DNA of 64,000 bases from Pontibacter chinhatensis (GCF_900113285.1 NZ_FOOT01000002.1:434001-498000), one strand, 5' to 3'; counted from the stretch's first letter, positions 26,108-35,692 are shown. A program made the numbers and translations. Notes: a model not told the origin generated them from the letters alone.

Positions 26108-26174
26108 TGGGCTTTCAGCCCAGTCGGGTTACAAACCCGACTTTATAGGAGGACACGAGTTGCAAACTCGCGCC
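26108..26174 (-). repeat. Covarying hairpin module, fourth copy, inverted
   Basis: 26108-26122: TGGGCT and AGCCCA around TTC. 26123-26141: GTCGGGTT and AACCCGAC around ACA. 26152-26174: GACACGAGTT and AACTCGCGCC around GCA. The copy at 25926 lies head-to-tail inverted beside it. Confidence 0.8.
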
Positions 26175-26206
26175 AGCAGCAGTAACTTATTGGATAGATT
26201 ATACTT

Positions 26207-27748
26207 TTACAGATTCCCGCCCTCTTTAGCCAGTAGTTCTTTGGCTCCATCGTCCTCATACTTTTGGATCAGGCCATCCAGCTGCTTTCTGAGCTTGGCG
26301 GTGATTTTCTCGTAGCCTTTCTTGCCGTAGAGGTTGTTCATCTCGCTCGGGTCTTTCTGCAGGTCGTACAGCTCCCAGCCCTCTACCCTTTTGTAGAAAC
26401 GGATGAGCTTGTAGCGGCCCGTCTTGATGCCGAAGTGCGGCGAGACGGCGTGCTCGCCGTTCTCATAGTAGTGGTAGTACATCGCCTCGCGGCCCTTGGC
26501 TTTCTTGCTGGTCAGCAGCGGCAGGAACGACTCGCCCTGCATATCTTTCGGGATAGCCACGCCGGCGGCATCGAGCATGGTCGGGGCGATGTCGAGGTTC
26601 ATTACGAAGTGCTCTGATGTAGTGCCCGGCTTTACCACGCCCGGGTAGCGCATCACCATCGGCGTGCGGAAGGACTCCTCGTACATAAAGCGCTTGTCGA
26701 ACCAGCCGTGCTCGCCCATGTAGAAGCCCTGGTCCGACATGTAAATCACGATGGTGTTATCGGCCAGGCCGTTCCTGTCCAGGTAATCCAAGGTGCGGCC
26801 GATGCTGCGGTCGAGCGAGGCGGCTGTGGCCAGGTAGTCGCGCATGTAGCGCTGGTACTTCCACTCCACCAGTTCCTTGCCCTGCAGGTTGCGCGCCATC
26901 AGGTCGTCGTAGATGGGTTTGTAGTACGCCGTGAACCGGGCCCGCTGGTCTGCATTCATGCGCACGATGTTGCCCTCTTTCAGGTTGTCATAATCCGGGT
27001 ACATCTTCAGGTCGTAGCCCATAATCATCGTTTTGTCGATGGTCATGTCCTGCACGCGGGCCGCCTCGCGGTTGGTGTAGTTGTCGTAGAAGTTGGCTGG
27101 CAGCAGGAAGGTTTTATCATCGAACATGCCCATATCGTCCAGGTCCGGCATCCAGGTGCGGTGCGTGGCCTTGTGGCCGATAACCAAGGCAAAGGGCTTG
27201 CTCTTGTCGCGGCCCTCGAGCCACTCCTCGGCCACGTCCTCGGTGATACTGGTCACGTAGCCCTCGATGCGCTCGCGGCTGCCGTCCATGTTGATGAAGT
27301 CGGGGTTAAAGTAGTGCCCTTGTCCCGGAAGGATTTTCCAGTAGTCGAAGCCCTGCGGGTCGCTCTCCAGATGCCACTTGCCCACCCATGCCGTCTGGTA
27401 GCCGCCTTTGCCCAGCTCCTTGATGAAGCTGTTCTGGCTGCCGTCGAAGTGGGAGTTTTCGTTGTCCTTAAACCCGTTTTTGTGGCTATACTTGCCCGTC
27501 AGGATAACGGCGCGGCTCGGCCCGCAAATCGAGTTGGTCACGTAGGCCTTGTTGAAGGTGGCTCCTTCCTTGGCAATGCGGTCGATGTTGGGCGTTTGCA
27601 TCAGGTTGCCGCCGTAGGCGCTGATGGCCTGAAAGGCGTGGTCGTCGGACACGATGATGACGATGTTGGGCTTCTTTGCTGGCGTTTGGGCCGAAGCTGC
27701 AAAGCTCCACACAAATGCCGCCATGAGTAAGAGTACTTGCTTCATCAT
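26207..27748 (-). CDS. Sulfatase, GlcNAc-6-sulfatase-like
   Basis: A 513-residue exported sulfatase; the signal peptide ends near ASAQTP. Formylglycine site C75 in NSICGPSRAVILTGKYSHKNGF. Metal residues include VSDDHAF (35-36) and YMSDQGFYMGEHGWFDKRFMYEES near residue 330. The CGPSR form followed by GKYSHKNGF, and the GFYMGEHGWFDKR block, are what I associate with the S1_11 type that removes 6-O-sulfate from GlcNAc; this is from recall and not a search. It begins a run of three genes with the sulfatase and GH16 upstream, separated by 19 and 6 bases, consistent with desulfating keratan or mucin chains. Confidence 0.9.
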   Translation of the reverse strand: MMKQVLLLMAAFVWSFAASAQTPAKKPNIVIIVSDDHAFQAISAYGGNLMQTPNIDRIAKEGATFNKAYVTNSICGPSRAVILTGKYSHKNGFKDNENSHFDGSQNSFIKELGKGGYQTAWVGKWHLESDPQGFDYWKILPGQGHYFNPDFINMDGSRERIEGYVTSITEDVAEEWLEGRDKSKPFALVIGHKATHRTWMPDLDDMGMFDDKTFLLPANFYDNYTNREAARVQDMTIDKTMIMGYDLKMYPDYDNLKEGNIVRMNADQRARFTAYYKPIYDDLMARNLQGKELVEWKYQRYMRDYLATAASLDRSIGRTLDYLDRNGLADNTIVIYMSDQGFYMGEHGWFDKRFMYEESFRTPMVMRYPGVVKPGTTSEHFVMNLDIAPTMLDAAGVAIPKDMQGESFLPLLTSKKAKGREAMYYHYYENGEHAVSPHFGIKTGRYKLIRFYKRVEGWELYDLQKDPSEMNNLYGKKGYEKITAKLRKQLDGLIQKYEDDGAKELLAKEGGNL

Positions 27749-27767
27749 AAACGAAAATTATACTTTG

Positions 27768-29297
27768 TTACCTGCTTTTTCCTGCTTGTTTGATTTCCTG
27801 CAACAGCTGTGCTAGTTCCCTCACCTTCTCCGGATGCTGTGCTGCCAGATTACGCTTTTCGCCAATGTCTTCGCTCAGGTTGTAGAGCTGTGGCTCCGAT
27901 GCATTGCCCAGTTCAATATCTGTCAGCGGGTTATAAGCTCTACCGTTGCTCGGTTCGATATACTTCCAGTTGTCTTTTACTATAGCCAGCGTGCCCGCAT
28001 GCTGCACCAAAACACTTCTGCCCTGCCTGGATTTTCCGGTCAGCGCCTTCCACATGTCCTGACTGTCAGGCGCATCGGCGGGGGCCAGCGGCTGGCGCAG
28101 CAGACTGGCAAAAGAGGCCACCAGGTCCACCTGCGAAACCATGGCCTCGGATACGGCCGGCTTTATTTTACCAGGCCAGCTCACAATCCAGGGCACGCGC
28201 GTGCCCGCTTCAAAGGCGCTATACTTGCCACCGCGCAAAGGACCGGTTGGCATGTGCCCATTTCGCTTGGTTACCGCCTCATCCTCGTAGCCATCGTCCA
28301 GCACCGGGCCGTTATCGCTGGTGAAAATAAGGAGGGTGTTTTTCGCCAGGCCCTGCAGTTCCAGCTCCTTCATAATCTCGCCCACAGCCCAGTCCATCTG
28401 CAAAATCACATCGCCCCGATAGCCCAGCCCGCTCTTGCCTTTGAAGTAGGTGGAAGGCATGCGCGGCACGTGCGGCTCGGTGAGGGAGTAGAACAGGAAG
28501 AACGGCTGCTTTTTATTTTCCACGATAAAGTCTTTGGCTTTCTGCAGAAAGGTAAGCGGTACTTCTTCATCGGTCCAGCGGGCTTTGGTGCCGCCGCTCA
28601 TGTAGCCAATGCGGCCAATGCCGTTGATGATGGTTTTGTCATGCCCGTGGTTGGGCGAAGCTTTCATCTTGAGCAGTTCCGGGTTCTCTCTTCCGGTAGG
28701 CTCGCTGCCTATCTTCTCCCGGTAGTTTACCTGTATCGGGTCGGCTGGGTCAAGTCCCACTACCCTTCCGTTTTCCATGAAAACAGTAGGTACCCGGTCG
28801 GCAGTGGCTGGAAAAATGAACGAGTAATCAAAACCCACCTCGTTGGGTCCGGGCTTGATGTACTCGTTCCAGTTTTTTTCTACTGCATCGCCTAAGCCCA
28901 GGTGCCACTTGCCCACAATGGCGGTAGCATACCCGGCTTTCTTGAACACACCTGGCAAAGTTAGTTTATCAGTAGGCACCACCAATGCCGCATCACCGGG
29001 CAGCACGCCGGTTCCCTGCTTTCGCCAGGGGTACTCACCTGTCATCAAAGCGTAGCGTGAGGGGGTGCAGGTGGCGGAGGTGGCATAGCCACGCGTAAAC
29101 CGGATGCCTTGCCCGGCCAGCTTATCTAAATTCGGTGTTGAGATTTTGGTGGCACCATAGCTGCCCAGATCACCGTATCCCAGGTCATCCACATAAATCA
29201 GGATGACGTTCGGTTTCTGTTGGGCATAAGTATAAGGGGCTATGCAAAGTATGGCCAGCAACAGACAGAAGAGAGATGTACTTTTTTTGCCTAGCAT
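27768..29297 (-). CDS. Arylsulfatase A-type sulfatase
   Basis: A 509-residue exported sulfatase with signal peptide ending at TYAQQ. Formylglycine site C77 in ATCTPSRYALMTGEYPW. Metal ligands include the DD in YVDDLGYGDLGSYG and the TSDNGPVLDDGY segment. AIVGKWHLGLG carries the conserved Lys and His. The GVLPGDAALVV and GFDYSFIFPATADRVPTVFMENGRVV-like blocks are typical of arylsulfatases that act on galactose or GalNAc sulfates, but I cannot fix the position. It begins 6 bases after the GH16 stop codon and ends 19 bases before the next sulfatase, forming one transcript of GH16, sulfatase, sulfatase. Confidence 0.9.
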   Translation of the reverse strand: MLGKKSTSLFCLLLAILCIAPYTYAQQKPNVILIYVDDLGYGDLGSYGATKISTPNLDKLAGQGIRFTRGYATSATCTPSRYALMTGEYPWRKQGTGVLPGDAALVVPTDKLTLPGVFKKAGYATAIVGKWHLGLGDAVEKNWNEYIKPGPNEVGFDYSFIFPATADRVPTVFMENGRVVGLDPADPIQVNYREKIGSEPTGRENPELLKMKASPNHGHDKTIINGIGRIGYMSGGTKARWTDEEVPLTFLQKAKDFIVENKKQPFFLFYSLTEPHVPRMPSTYFKGKSGLGYRGDVILQMDWAVGEIMKELELQGLAKNTLLIFTSDNGPVLDDGYEDEAVTKRNGHMPTGPLRGGKYSAFEAGTRVPWIVSWPGKIKPAVSEAMVSQVDLVASFASLLRQPLAPADAPDSQDMWKALTGKSRQGRSVLVQHAGTLAIVKDNWKYIEPSNGRAYNPLTDIELGNASEPQLYNLSEDIGEKRNLAAQHPEKVRELAQLLQEIKQAGKSR

Positions 29298-29303
29298 GCT
29301 GCG

Positions 29304-30119
29304 CTATAGGTTAGCATGTTTTTGATTACTTGTCTGGTAGACCCGCACCCAATCCACTACCATCTGCACGGGCAGGTCTTCGTCTTTTATACTTCCTACC
29401 CAGTTGCCGCCAAGGGCCTGGTCCAGGATGATGTAAAACTCCTCGTCGAAAGGCCACTGCGAGGAGTCGGCGTTTTCTATTTTAGGGTAGGAAAATGTTT
29501 TCTGGCCATTGATGAAGAAGTCAAGCCGGTCGGGGTACCACTCCAGGCCATAGGTGTTAAATTCGCCTTCCCGGAACGGGGGCGTGGCGAAGTATACCGG
29601 GTTTGTTTTCTGCTGTAGGTTATCGATGTAATGGCTGTGCAGGGTCTGGTACACGATGGAGTCGTAGTTGAGGTGCTCCATGATGTCTATCTCCCCGCTG
29701 TTCGGCCAGCCGCCATACTTTGAATCTTGCGGCATAAGCCAGATGGCAGGCCAGGAGCCTTTGCCCTTCGAGAGCTTGGCTCGCACTTCTACCTTGCCAT
29801 ACTTAAAGGCAAACTTGTCTTTGGTTTGGATACAGGCGGTCTGGTACTTGGCCGTGTCTGCCGGGTCCTCATTCAGGATACCGCGCAAGTATAACTGGCC
29901 ATCTTTTACGAACGTAGTGGATGGATTATCGGCGCAGTAACAGGCCCAGTCCGGGGATTTTCTGCCGGAAAAGCTCCACTTGGCAGGGTCGGGTGTCCCG
30001 TCCGTTTCGAACTCATCCTCCCACAGCAACACCCACTCCACGGGCTTTGCCTTTTGCGGCATGGCCGTGCAGCCGGCGCAAAGTATAAGTACTACTAAAA
30101 CCCAGAGCCTCTGTATCAT
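29304..30119 (-). CDS. GH16 endo-hydrolase lipoprotein
   Basis: About 271 residues from MIQRLWVLVVLILCAGC; the longer frame adds 13 residues that push the lipobox inside, so I reject it. Cys17 would be lipidated, placing the enzyme at the cell envelope. GH16 signature SGEIDIMEHL gives nucleophile E143 and acid/base E148. Other family blocks are GKVEVRAKLSKGKGSWPAIWLMP, TYGLEWYPDRLDFFINGQ and VVDWVRVYQ. GH16 includes beta-1,3/1,4-glucanases, but surface lipoproteins of this type in mucin loci are endo-acting O-glycanases that cut poly-LacNAc. Its coupling to two sulfatases and a SusC/SusD pair favours keratan or mucin here (inference). A terminator hairpin lies just upstream. Confidence 0.9.
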   Translation of the reverse strand: MIQRLWVLVVLILCAGCTAMPQKAKPVEWVLLWEDEFETDGTPDPAKWSFSGRKSPDWACYCADNPSTTFVKDGQLYLRGILNEDPADTAKYQTACIQTKDKFAFKYGKVEVRAKLSKGKGSWPAIWLMPQDSKYGGWPNSGEIDIMEHLNYDSIVYQTLHSHYIDNLQQKTNPVYFATPPFREGEFNTYGLEWYPDRLDFFINGQKTFSYPKIENADSSQWPFDEEFYIILDQALGGNWVGSIKDEDLPVQMVVDWVRVYQTSNQKHANL

Positions 30120-30140
30120 TTTTTGCTGAACTTTATAAAA

Positions 30141-30187
30141 AGGGCAAAGGGGCTGCACAAGCTGAAGCCTGGCAGTCCCTTTTCCCT
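30141..30187 (-). terminator. Intercistronic terminator between SusD and GH16
   Basis: Arms AGGGCAAAGGGGCTGC (30141-30156) and GCAGTCCCTTTTCCCT (30172-30187) pair with two imperfect positions. On the minus strand the stem is followed by TTTTTATAAAG. It is 58 bases past the SusD stop codon and 22 before the GH16 start, so it probably lowers enzyme expression relative to the receptor pair. Confidence 0.7.
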
Positions 30188-30244
30188 TACTTAAACTAAA
30201 ACTACAACCTCAATCTAATCAAATATTCACCTGTTGATGATTGA

Positions 30245-32236
30245 TTACTCTGTTGCGCCGGCATTGGCCTGCAGCGGCCAGCCCGGGTTCTGGTAAATAA
30301 CCGAGCCATCTGCGGCCCCCTGCGAAGTAATCAGGAAGTGCTGTATGGCAATCGGCTCCAGGTAGTGGGCATTAGCCCAACGGTATCCGTCCTTCACCAG
30401 GTTGCTGCCACTCAGGTTCACGCGGTAAGGGCGCAGGTACGGGCTTTCTGACTTCTTGGAAACGTTGGCCGTTTTACCAGCAGTCTCTGCCTCGATCAGC
30501 TTCGACTCCCCAGTCTTTTCATCCACGTACCACTCCTGCATTGGGCCCCATACTTTAAAGCCCTCTACAATGTATGGCTGCGTCTTGAGCTGATCCAGCG
30601 CTCTCCAGCGTTTCAGGTCTGTATAACGCATGCCCTCAGCCATCAGCTCGGTACGGCGCTCACGACGGATGTTGTAGAGCGTTGCATCGGTCAGCAGTTT
30701 TCCGGCAGAGTAGGCGGCAAAGTCATTCTTAGCCTCCTGGTTTATGTCAGTAGCTGCAATGGTCACGTTGAAATCAGGGTTCACGCCAGCTCTCTCACGG
30801 ATAGCTCTCCAATACTGCTCGGCCTTGCCGTTGATGCTTCCTTCTTTCAGGTAAGAGGCCTCGATGTAGTTCAGGTAAGCCTCCACAGCACGGAACACGA
30901 TGCTGCCGGTAGAACCATGGCTGCCCTCAGCCTCACTAAAGCTATAAGCCACACCCTTCTTAACAGAGTAACCCGTTACGTCACGTGTCTCAGCCAGACC
31001 AACAATGTCTGGATTGCCAAACACAATTGGTGAACCATCCTGATTTGTGTTGCCTTTATACATCAGCTCGCCAGGAGCCTTCATGAATATTTGCAGGCGG
31101 TTATCACGGTCCTCTTTCACGTCTTCAATGTAGTCATCGCCCTGGTAGCCAGAACCCGCTGCATAGATAGGCAGGCCATTGCTCATCAGGAAGTTGTCCA
31201 CGAAGCCTCTGGAAAACCCGGTGTTGCCACCATTGCGGTTCAGGTAGTGGTTCACGTTGTGGTTGATACCCTGCGTAGGGTCATATTGACGCCACAGCAG
31301 CACCTCACTATACTTGCTCAGGCTCTGGTCGCCGAACATCTTAAAGTAAGGGTTGTTAGAGGAATCATACCCGTTGTCCTTGGTGTTTTCTACCAACGGC
31401 ACTGCATCCGCAACCGCAGAAGAAGCTTCCATTGCCTGCGTCAGGAAGTAGTCGATCTCAGCGTCGATGTCGATGCTGAAGTTATCCACTTTGCCCTGCC
31501 CTGGCCATCCTGCGCCACCTGGTACATGGGCTGTTCCTTTGTGGTATAGCAGCCAGGTAGCCTCATGCAGGGCCACTCTGGATTTGAAAAGCTGGGCCGC
31601 ATGCTGGGATATCCTGTTTTTACCACCCGGAGGCGCTGTGCTCAGCAACTGTATAGCTGAGTCCAGGTCAGAGATGATAAAGCGGGCTACCTCATGACGC
31701 GGTCTGCGCTTGGACTCCTGTGTCAGCTGCTCCGCCTTGTCTGGCAGGGTTGTCTTTACAATCGGGAAATCACCTACCGCCTGAACTTTGTTAAAGTATT
31801 CGTAGGCGCGCAGGAAGTAGCCTTCGCCTATATAATGGGCTACGTTGCTGGTATTACCTGTTATTTTGCCTTCCTTCCAGCGGGGCACTACAGTCTGCAG
31901 GAAGTAGTTGGTTTGGCGGATGTTACCGAACTCCCAGGCACCACCAGCCTGTGGTACACGCCATTCGCCAGGTACCCAGCGGTTAGCGTAACCGCTGCTC
32001 ACTTGGTTATCGGTGTGGTTATCCGAACTGAAGGTACCCGGTCCCCAGCCACCATGTGTCGGGAAGTTATACCGGGCGATGGTGTAAGCCGCCAGGTCCG
32101 CCTCACTCCAAAGGTATTTGTCCGGTGTTACGTCAGACAGAGGCTCCCTGTCCAGGTAATCGTTACAGCCTGTTATCCCAACAAAGCCGAGAAATAACAG
32201 CACTGCATATAACTTATTGCTAATTGATCTATTCAT
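30245..32236 (-). CDS. SusD/RagB family glycan-binding lipoprotein
   Basis: A 663-residue outer-membrane lipoprotein; lipobox GITGC with Cys24 after MNRSISNKLYAVLLFLGF. It has the RagB/SusD architecture: NDYLDREPLSDVTPDKYLWSEADLAAYTIARYN, TPR-like helices with YIGEGYFLRAYEYFNKVQAVGDFPIV, and the C-terminal ARERAGVNPDF, LYNIRRERRTELMAEGMRYTDLKRWRAL block with the PYLRPYRVNL ending. It captures oligosaccharides at the surface for the SusC partner, whose gene lies 12 bases upstream. At 663 residues it is long for the family, suggesting extra binding loops. Confidence 0.95.
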   Translation of the reverse strand: MNRSISNKLYAVLLFLGFVGITGCNDYLDREPLSDVTPDKYLWSEADLAAYTIARYNFPTHGGWGPGTFSSDNHTDNQVSSGYANRWVPGEWRVPQAGGAWEFGNIRQTNYFLQTVVPRWKEGKITGNTSNVAHYIGEGYFLRAYEYFNKVQAVGDFPIVKTTLPDKAEQLTQESKRRPRHEVARFIISDLDSAIQLLSTAPPGGKNRISQHAAQLFKSRVALHEATWLLYHKGTAHVPGGAGWPGQGKVDNFSIDIDAEIDYFLTQAMEASSAVADAVPLVENTKDNGYDSSNNPYFKMFGDQSLSKYSEVLLWRQYDPTQGINHNVNHYLNRNGGNTGFSRGFVDNFLMSNGLPIYAAGSGYQGDDYIEDVKEDRDNRLQIFMKAPGELMYKGNTNQDGSPIVFGNPDIVGLAETRDVTGYSVKKGVAYSFSEAEGSHGSTGSIVFRAVEAYLNYIEASYLKEGSINGKAEQYWRAIRERAGVNPDFNVTIAATDINQEAKNDFAAYSAGKLLTDATLYNIRRERRTELMAEGMRYTDLKRWRALDQLKTQPYIVEGFKVWGPMQEWYVDEKTGESKLIEAETAGKTANVSKKSESPYLRPYRVNLSGSNLVKDGYRWANAHYLEPIAIQHFLITSQGAADGSVIYQNPGWPLQANAGATE

Positions 32237-32248
32237 TACGATGGGTAA

Positions 32249-35200
32249 TTAGAAGTTAAGGTTAAGGCCGAAAGAGAGCACACGTGCATATGGATAGGTT
32301 TTACCGTCGTTCCATCCATTCAGACCTACAGACTCCGGATCAAAGATGTCAATCATGTCAGTGAATGTAAGCAGGTTTTCACCTGATACATACAGCCTTA
32401 CACGGTCTACCCCAATTTTAGAGGTAAGCGAGGCAGGCAGCGAGTAACCGAGCTGCACGTTCTTCAGCCTCAGGTAAGCGCCGTTCTGCAGGTAGCGGGT
32501 CTGGGTTTGCTGGTTTTTGCCTCCGTACCCAAAGTCAGGAGCCGGGAAGTAAGAATCCAGGTTTACACCAGCTACGCCAGCCTGTACCATCGGTGAGTTC
32601 TCGTCGCGGAAGAAGTCCATGTGCTCCATAAAGCCGGCAGACTGCCACATGCCGCCGTTAACACCCCAGAAGTATGGGCCGTTAGGCATGTAGTCGCGCT
32701 TGCCTACACCCTGGAAGAAAACACGCACATCAAAGCCTTTCCAGTCACCCGTCAGGTCCAGGCTATAACGGTATCTCATGGCGCTGTTACCGATAATGCT
32801 GCGGTCACCTGGATCGTCCAGTGTTCCGGCACCTCCGTTTATCTTGCCGTCTCCGTTCAGGTCAGCGTACATGATATCGCCGGGCCCCCAGTTACTACCC
32901 ATGGAGCTCTGGTCAACTTTCTCCAGGTGCGCATCCATTTCTGCCTGGGTTTTTGCTATACCAACGGTGGTGTAGCCCCAAATCTCCCCGAACTTTCTGC
33001 CATTGTAATATTGGCTGATGTTACCCGTCACATTCGGATACTTTGTCACTACCTGGTAGTCATCGGCCAACACGGCACGCACGCCATAGTTGAATTCGCC
33101 GATATTGTCCTGCCAGCTGGCCTCAATCTCAAAGCCTTTGGACTCCATGTCCGTGTTATTGATTTGAGGAACTCCGGTACCCAGAATTACAGGGAGCTCC
33201 GGTGCCGGACCTACCATGTCAAAGGTCTTGCGCTGGAAGTAATCGAAGTTCACGTTCAGGCGGTTGTTAAGCAGAGCCACATCGAAGCCTGCGTTCCAGC
33301 TGGTTACCCGCTCCCAAGTCAGAAGCGTACTCACGATACCAGGAGCTCCGGCAGTGTTTGGTTTCTGCCCGTTCAGCAGCCACCCACCGGTACCTACGCT
33401 AACAGGTTGAAGCGTATAGAATGGATACCAGTTGTTTGTCTGCTGGTTACCCAACTCACCGTAAGAGCCTCTGATCTTGAATGTCTGGATAAGATGGTCA
33501 AACGTCCAGAAGTCTTCATTGGCCACGTTCCAACCAGCAGAAACAGACGGAAAGAAGTTCCAACGCTTGTCCCTGATAAAGCGGGAGCTACCGTCATAGC
33601 GGCCATTTAATTCCAAGAGGTAACGCTCTTTGAAGTTGTAGTTCAAACGACCGAAGAAACCTGCAATGGCCCAGTGCTGATACCCGCCTGCCGTCGCTCT
33701 GCTGTCATTGGTAGCCGTGTTAATGGTTGGCAGCAATGGCGTAATCAAGCCAGTTCTTGAGCCACCCAGGTCACGATACTTCGTCAACTCAGAGTTAAAG
33801 CCACCAAGCACTTTAAAGTTGTGGCTGTCATTGAAACTGAAGCTGTAATCAGAGTAGATGTTAGAGCTAAAATAGTCCTCTTTCAGCGCATACTCATATA
33901 CATACGTGTATCCGGCCGAATTCCAACCTACCGGAATGGCATATGCCTCACCAGCCACATCATAGCCATAAGCTGGAAGTACGTCGTTGTGGTTGTTATA
34001 ATTGCGGATACGGTAGTTACCGTTGGCAATAATGTTCCAGCCTTTTGCAGGTGTAAGTGTCAGCTGGGCTTGCTGGTACAACCAGTCCTCCTGCGTATTA
34101 AGACGGCCGCCTTCTCTCAGCTGCGCAATCTCGCTTGGGTCTGACCAGTGTCCGTTAGGGTCAGTAACAGGTACTGTGGGCCAGCGTCGGGCCACGTTGT
34201 GGTAGAACAGGTCGGTAAGGTGTGTGGCCTTGGTAAAGTCCTGGCGCACGTACCTGGCTGAGTAGTTGAACTTAGCTAGCTCAGAGATTTTCGCATCAAT
34301 CTTGCCTGAGAAGCTGTAGCGCTGGAATTCATCGCCCCCATGGCGGGTTAAACCTCCCTGGTCCAGATACCCACCGGACACATAATATTGCGTGTTCTCC
34401 GTTCCACCGTTCAGGCTGACGTTATGCTCCTGCGAGAAGGAGTTGTCTTTGTACTGCTCCTTAAACCAATCGGTATTACCATGGGAACCAGTGTAATATT
34501 CGTATCGGTCGCCATTGGCGTTTGGCACCGTGGCATAATCAATCTCGCCGCGCTGGTACTGCTGAATTCTGTCGAGCACCTCCTGCGAGAACTTAGGAGA
34601 CTCACCGCCGTTGGCAGCCGCCTCGTTGAAGTACATCGCAAAAGTATAAGAATCCATCATGGTAGGCAGACCCATTGGATCCGAAATCCGGAAGTTATTG
34701 GAATAACTCACGCGGTTCTTGCCAGCCTTACCCGACTTGGTGGTTACCAAAATAACACCGAACGGAGCTCGTGAGCCATAGATAGAAGAAGCTGCTGCGT
34801 CTTTCAGCACCGTTACAGACTCAATGTCCTGCGGGTTGATGGCGTTCAGGTTGCCTTCCATCCCATCGATGAGTACCAAAGGAGAAGAGGAGGTATTACC
34901 AATGGTGCCGGCACCACGGATGTTAAAGTTGAGCGGCTGGTTCAGCTCACCGCCCAATCCTGTCGTCTGCAGGTTCAGGCCTGGCATAACGCCTTGCAGC
35001 GCCTGTCCCACATTCTGCACTGGGCGCGATTCGAGCACTTCGGAGCTTACCGTAGACACGGAGCCGGTCAGGTTAGCTTTCTTCTGCTCACCGTAGCCCA
35101 CTACTACTACTTCATCAAGCGCTTTGGTATCCTCTTGCAGCGTAATATTAATGGAAGTCTTTCCGTCAACAGATACTTCCTGCGCCACGTATCCTATGTA

Positions 35201-35503
35201 GGAGAAAACCAGGGTACCAGTTCCATTCGGCACGTTCAGGCTGAAAGAGCCGTCTACGCCTGTAGTAGTACCAGTGCTGGTCCCCTTCAATACAACCGTT
35301 ACACCAGGAAGCGCCTCTCCCCTGGTTCCTGTTACTTTCCCCTGAACGGCTGTTGCCTGCCAGTCGGCGTTAACAAGCCCCTCGTTGAGCCGGACCAACT
35401 GCTCAGGCCTAAGCCCGGAATCGGCCAGCGCCCTGCTACTTACCGGCCCGCCCACAGCGAGCGCCATCAGCAGCAGAGCTGATAGTTTGGTAGAATTTTT
35501 CAT
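32249..35503 (-). CDS. SusC/RagA TonB-dependent transporter
   Basis: A 1084-residue outer-membrane receptor. A signal peptide is followed by about 25 unassigned residues, a carboxypeptidase-regulatory-like domain (about 52-130: VQGKVTGTRGEALPGVTVVLKGTSTGTTTGVDGSFSL), the DEVVVVGYGEQKKANLTGSV box, the plug (about 140-250, with VLIDGMEGNLNAINPQDIESVTVLKDAAASSIYGSRAPFGVILVTTK-type sequence) and a 22-strand barrel ending in LSFGLNLNF with terminal Phe. It imports oligosaccharides with its SusD partner. The 580-base region upstream should hold its promoter. Confidence 0.96.
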   Translation of the reverse strand: MKNSTKLSALLLMALAVGGPVSSRALADSGLRPEQLVRLNEGLVNADWQATAVQGKVTGTRGEALPGVTVVLKGTSTGTTTGVDGSFSLNVPNGTGTLVFSYIGYVAQEVSVDGKTSINITLQEDTKALDEVVVVGYGEQKKANLTGSVSTVSSEVLESRPVQNVGQALQGVMPGLNLQTTGLGGELNQPLNFNIRGAGTIGNTSSSPLVLIDGMEGNLNAINPQDIESVTVLKDAAASSIYGSRAPFGVILVTTKSGKAGKNRVSYSNNFRISDPMGLPTMMDSYTFAMYFNEAAANGGESPKFSQEVLDRIQQYQRGEIDYATVPNANGDRYEYYTGSHGNTDWFKEQYKDNSFSQEHNVSLNGGTENTQYYVSGGYLDQGGLTRHGGDEFQRYSFSGKIDAKISELAKFNYSARYVRQDFTKATHLTDLFYHNVARRWPTVPVTDPNGHWSDPSEIAQLREGGRLNTQEDWLYQQAQLTLTPAKGWNIIANGNYRIRNYNNHNDVLPAYGYDVAGEAYAIPVGWNSAGYTYVYEYALKEDYFSSNIYSDYSFSFNDSHNFKVLGGFNSELTKYRDLGGSRTGLITPLLPTINTATNDSRATAGGYQHWAIAGFFGRLNYNFKERYLLELNGRYDGSSRFIRDKRWNFFPSVSAGWNVANEDFWTFDHLIQTFKIRGSYGELGNQQTNNWYPFYTLQPVSVGTGGWLLNGQKPNTAGAPGIVSTLLTWERVTSWNAGFDVALLNNRLNVNFDYFQRKTFDMVGPAPELPVILGTGVPQINNTDMESKGFEIEASWQDNIGEFNYGVRAVLADDYQVVTKYPNVTGNISQYYNGRKFGEIWGYTTVGIAKTQAEMDAHLEKVDQSSMGSNWGPGDIMYADLNGDGKINGGAGTLDDPGDRSIIGNSAMRYRYSLDLTGDWKGFDVRVFFQGVGKRDYMPNGPYFWGVNGGMWQSAGFMEHMDFFRDENSPMVQAGVAGVNLDSYFPAPDFGYGGKNQQTQTRYLQNGAYLRLKNVQLGYSLPASLTSKIGVDRVRLYVSGENLLTFTDMIDIFDPESVGLNGWNDGKTYPYARVLSFGLNLNF

Positions 35504-35618
35504 ATAGGCATCATCAATTAAAAAGGTAGGTTAATTAGGTTATTTGTGTGATTGGTTAAAAACTGTTTTCTCTGGAACTGTGACGTCTGGCGGGGAAGGT
35601 TGCTATTGAACAGAAGGC

Positions 35619-35651
35619 GACTTATGTCATATATAATGTGGCTTATATCAT
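35619..35651. promoter_or_regulatory. Direct repeat, 21-base period
   Basis: GACTTATGTCAT (35619-35630) and GGCTTATATCAT (35640-35651) match at 10 of 12 positions. Start-to-start distance is 21 bases, two helical turns, as expected for a dimer or AraC-type protein bound on one DNA face. It sits about 115-150 bases upstream of the SusC start codon. Confidence 0.45.
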
Positions 35652-35672
35652 GTACTACGCAGGGTGATTCAC

Positions 35673-35692
35673 TTTAAGTAGGTGCGTGTGCG
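35673..35692 (-). promoter_or_regulatory. Block shared with the ROK upstream region
   Basis: On the minus strand CGCACACGCACCTACTTAAA, matching 17 of 20 positions with 42615-42634. It lies about 170-190 bases upstream of the SusC start codon. It could be a common operator. Confidence 0.35.
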
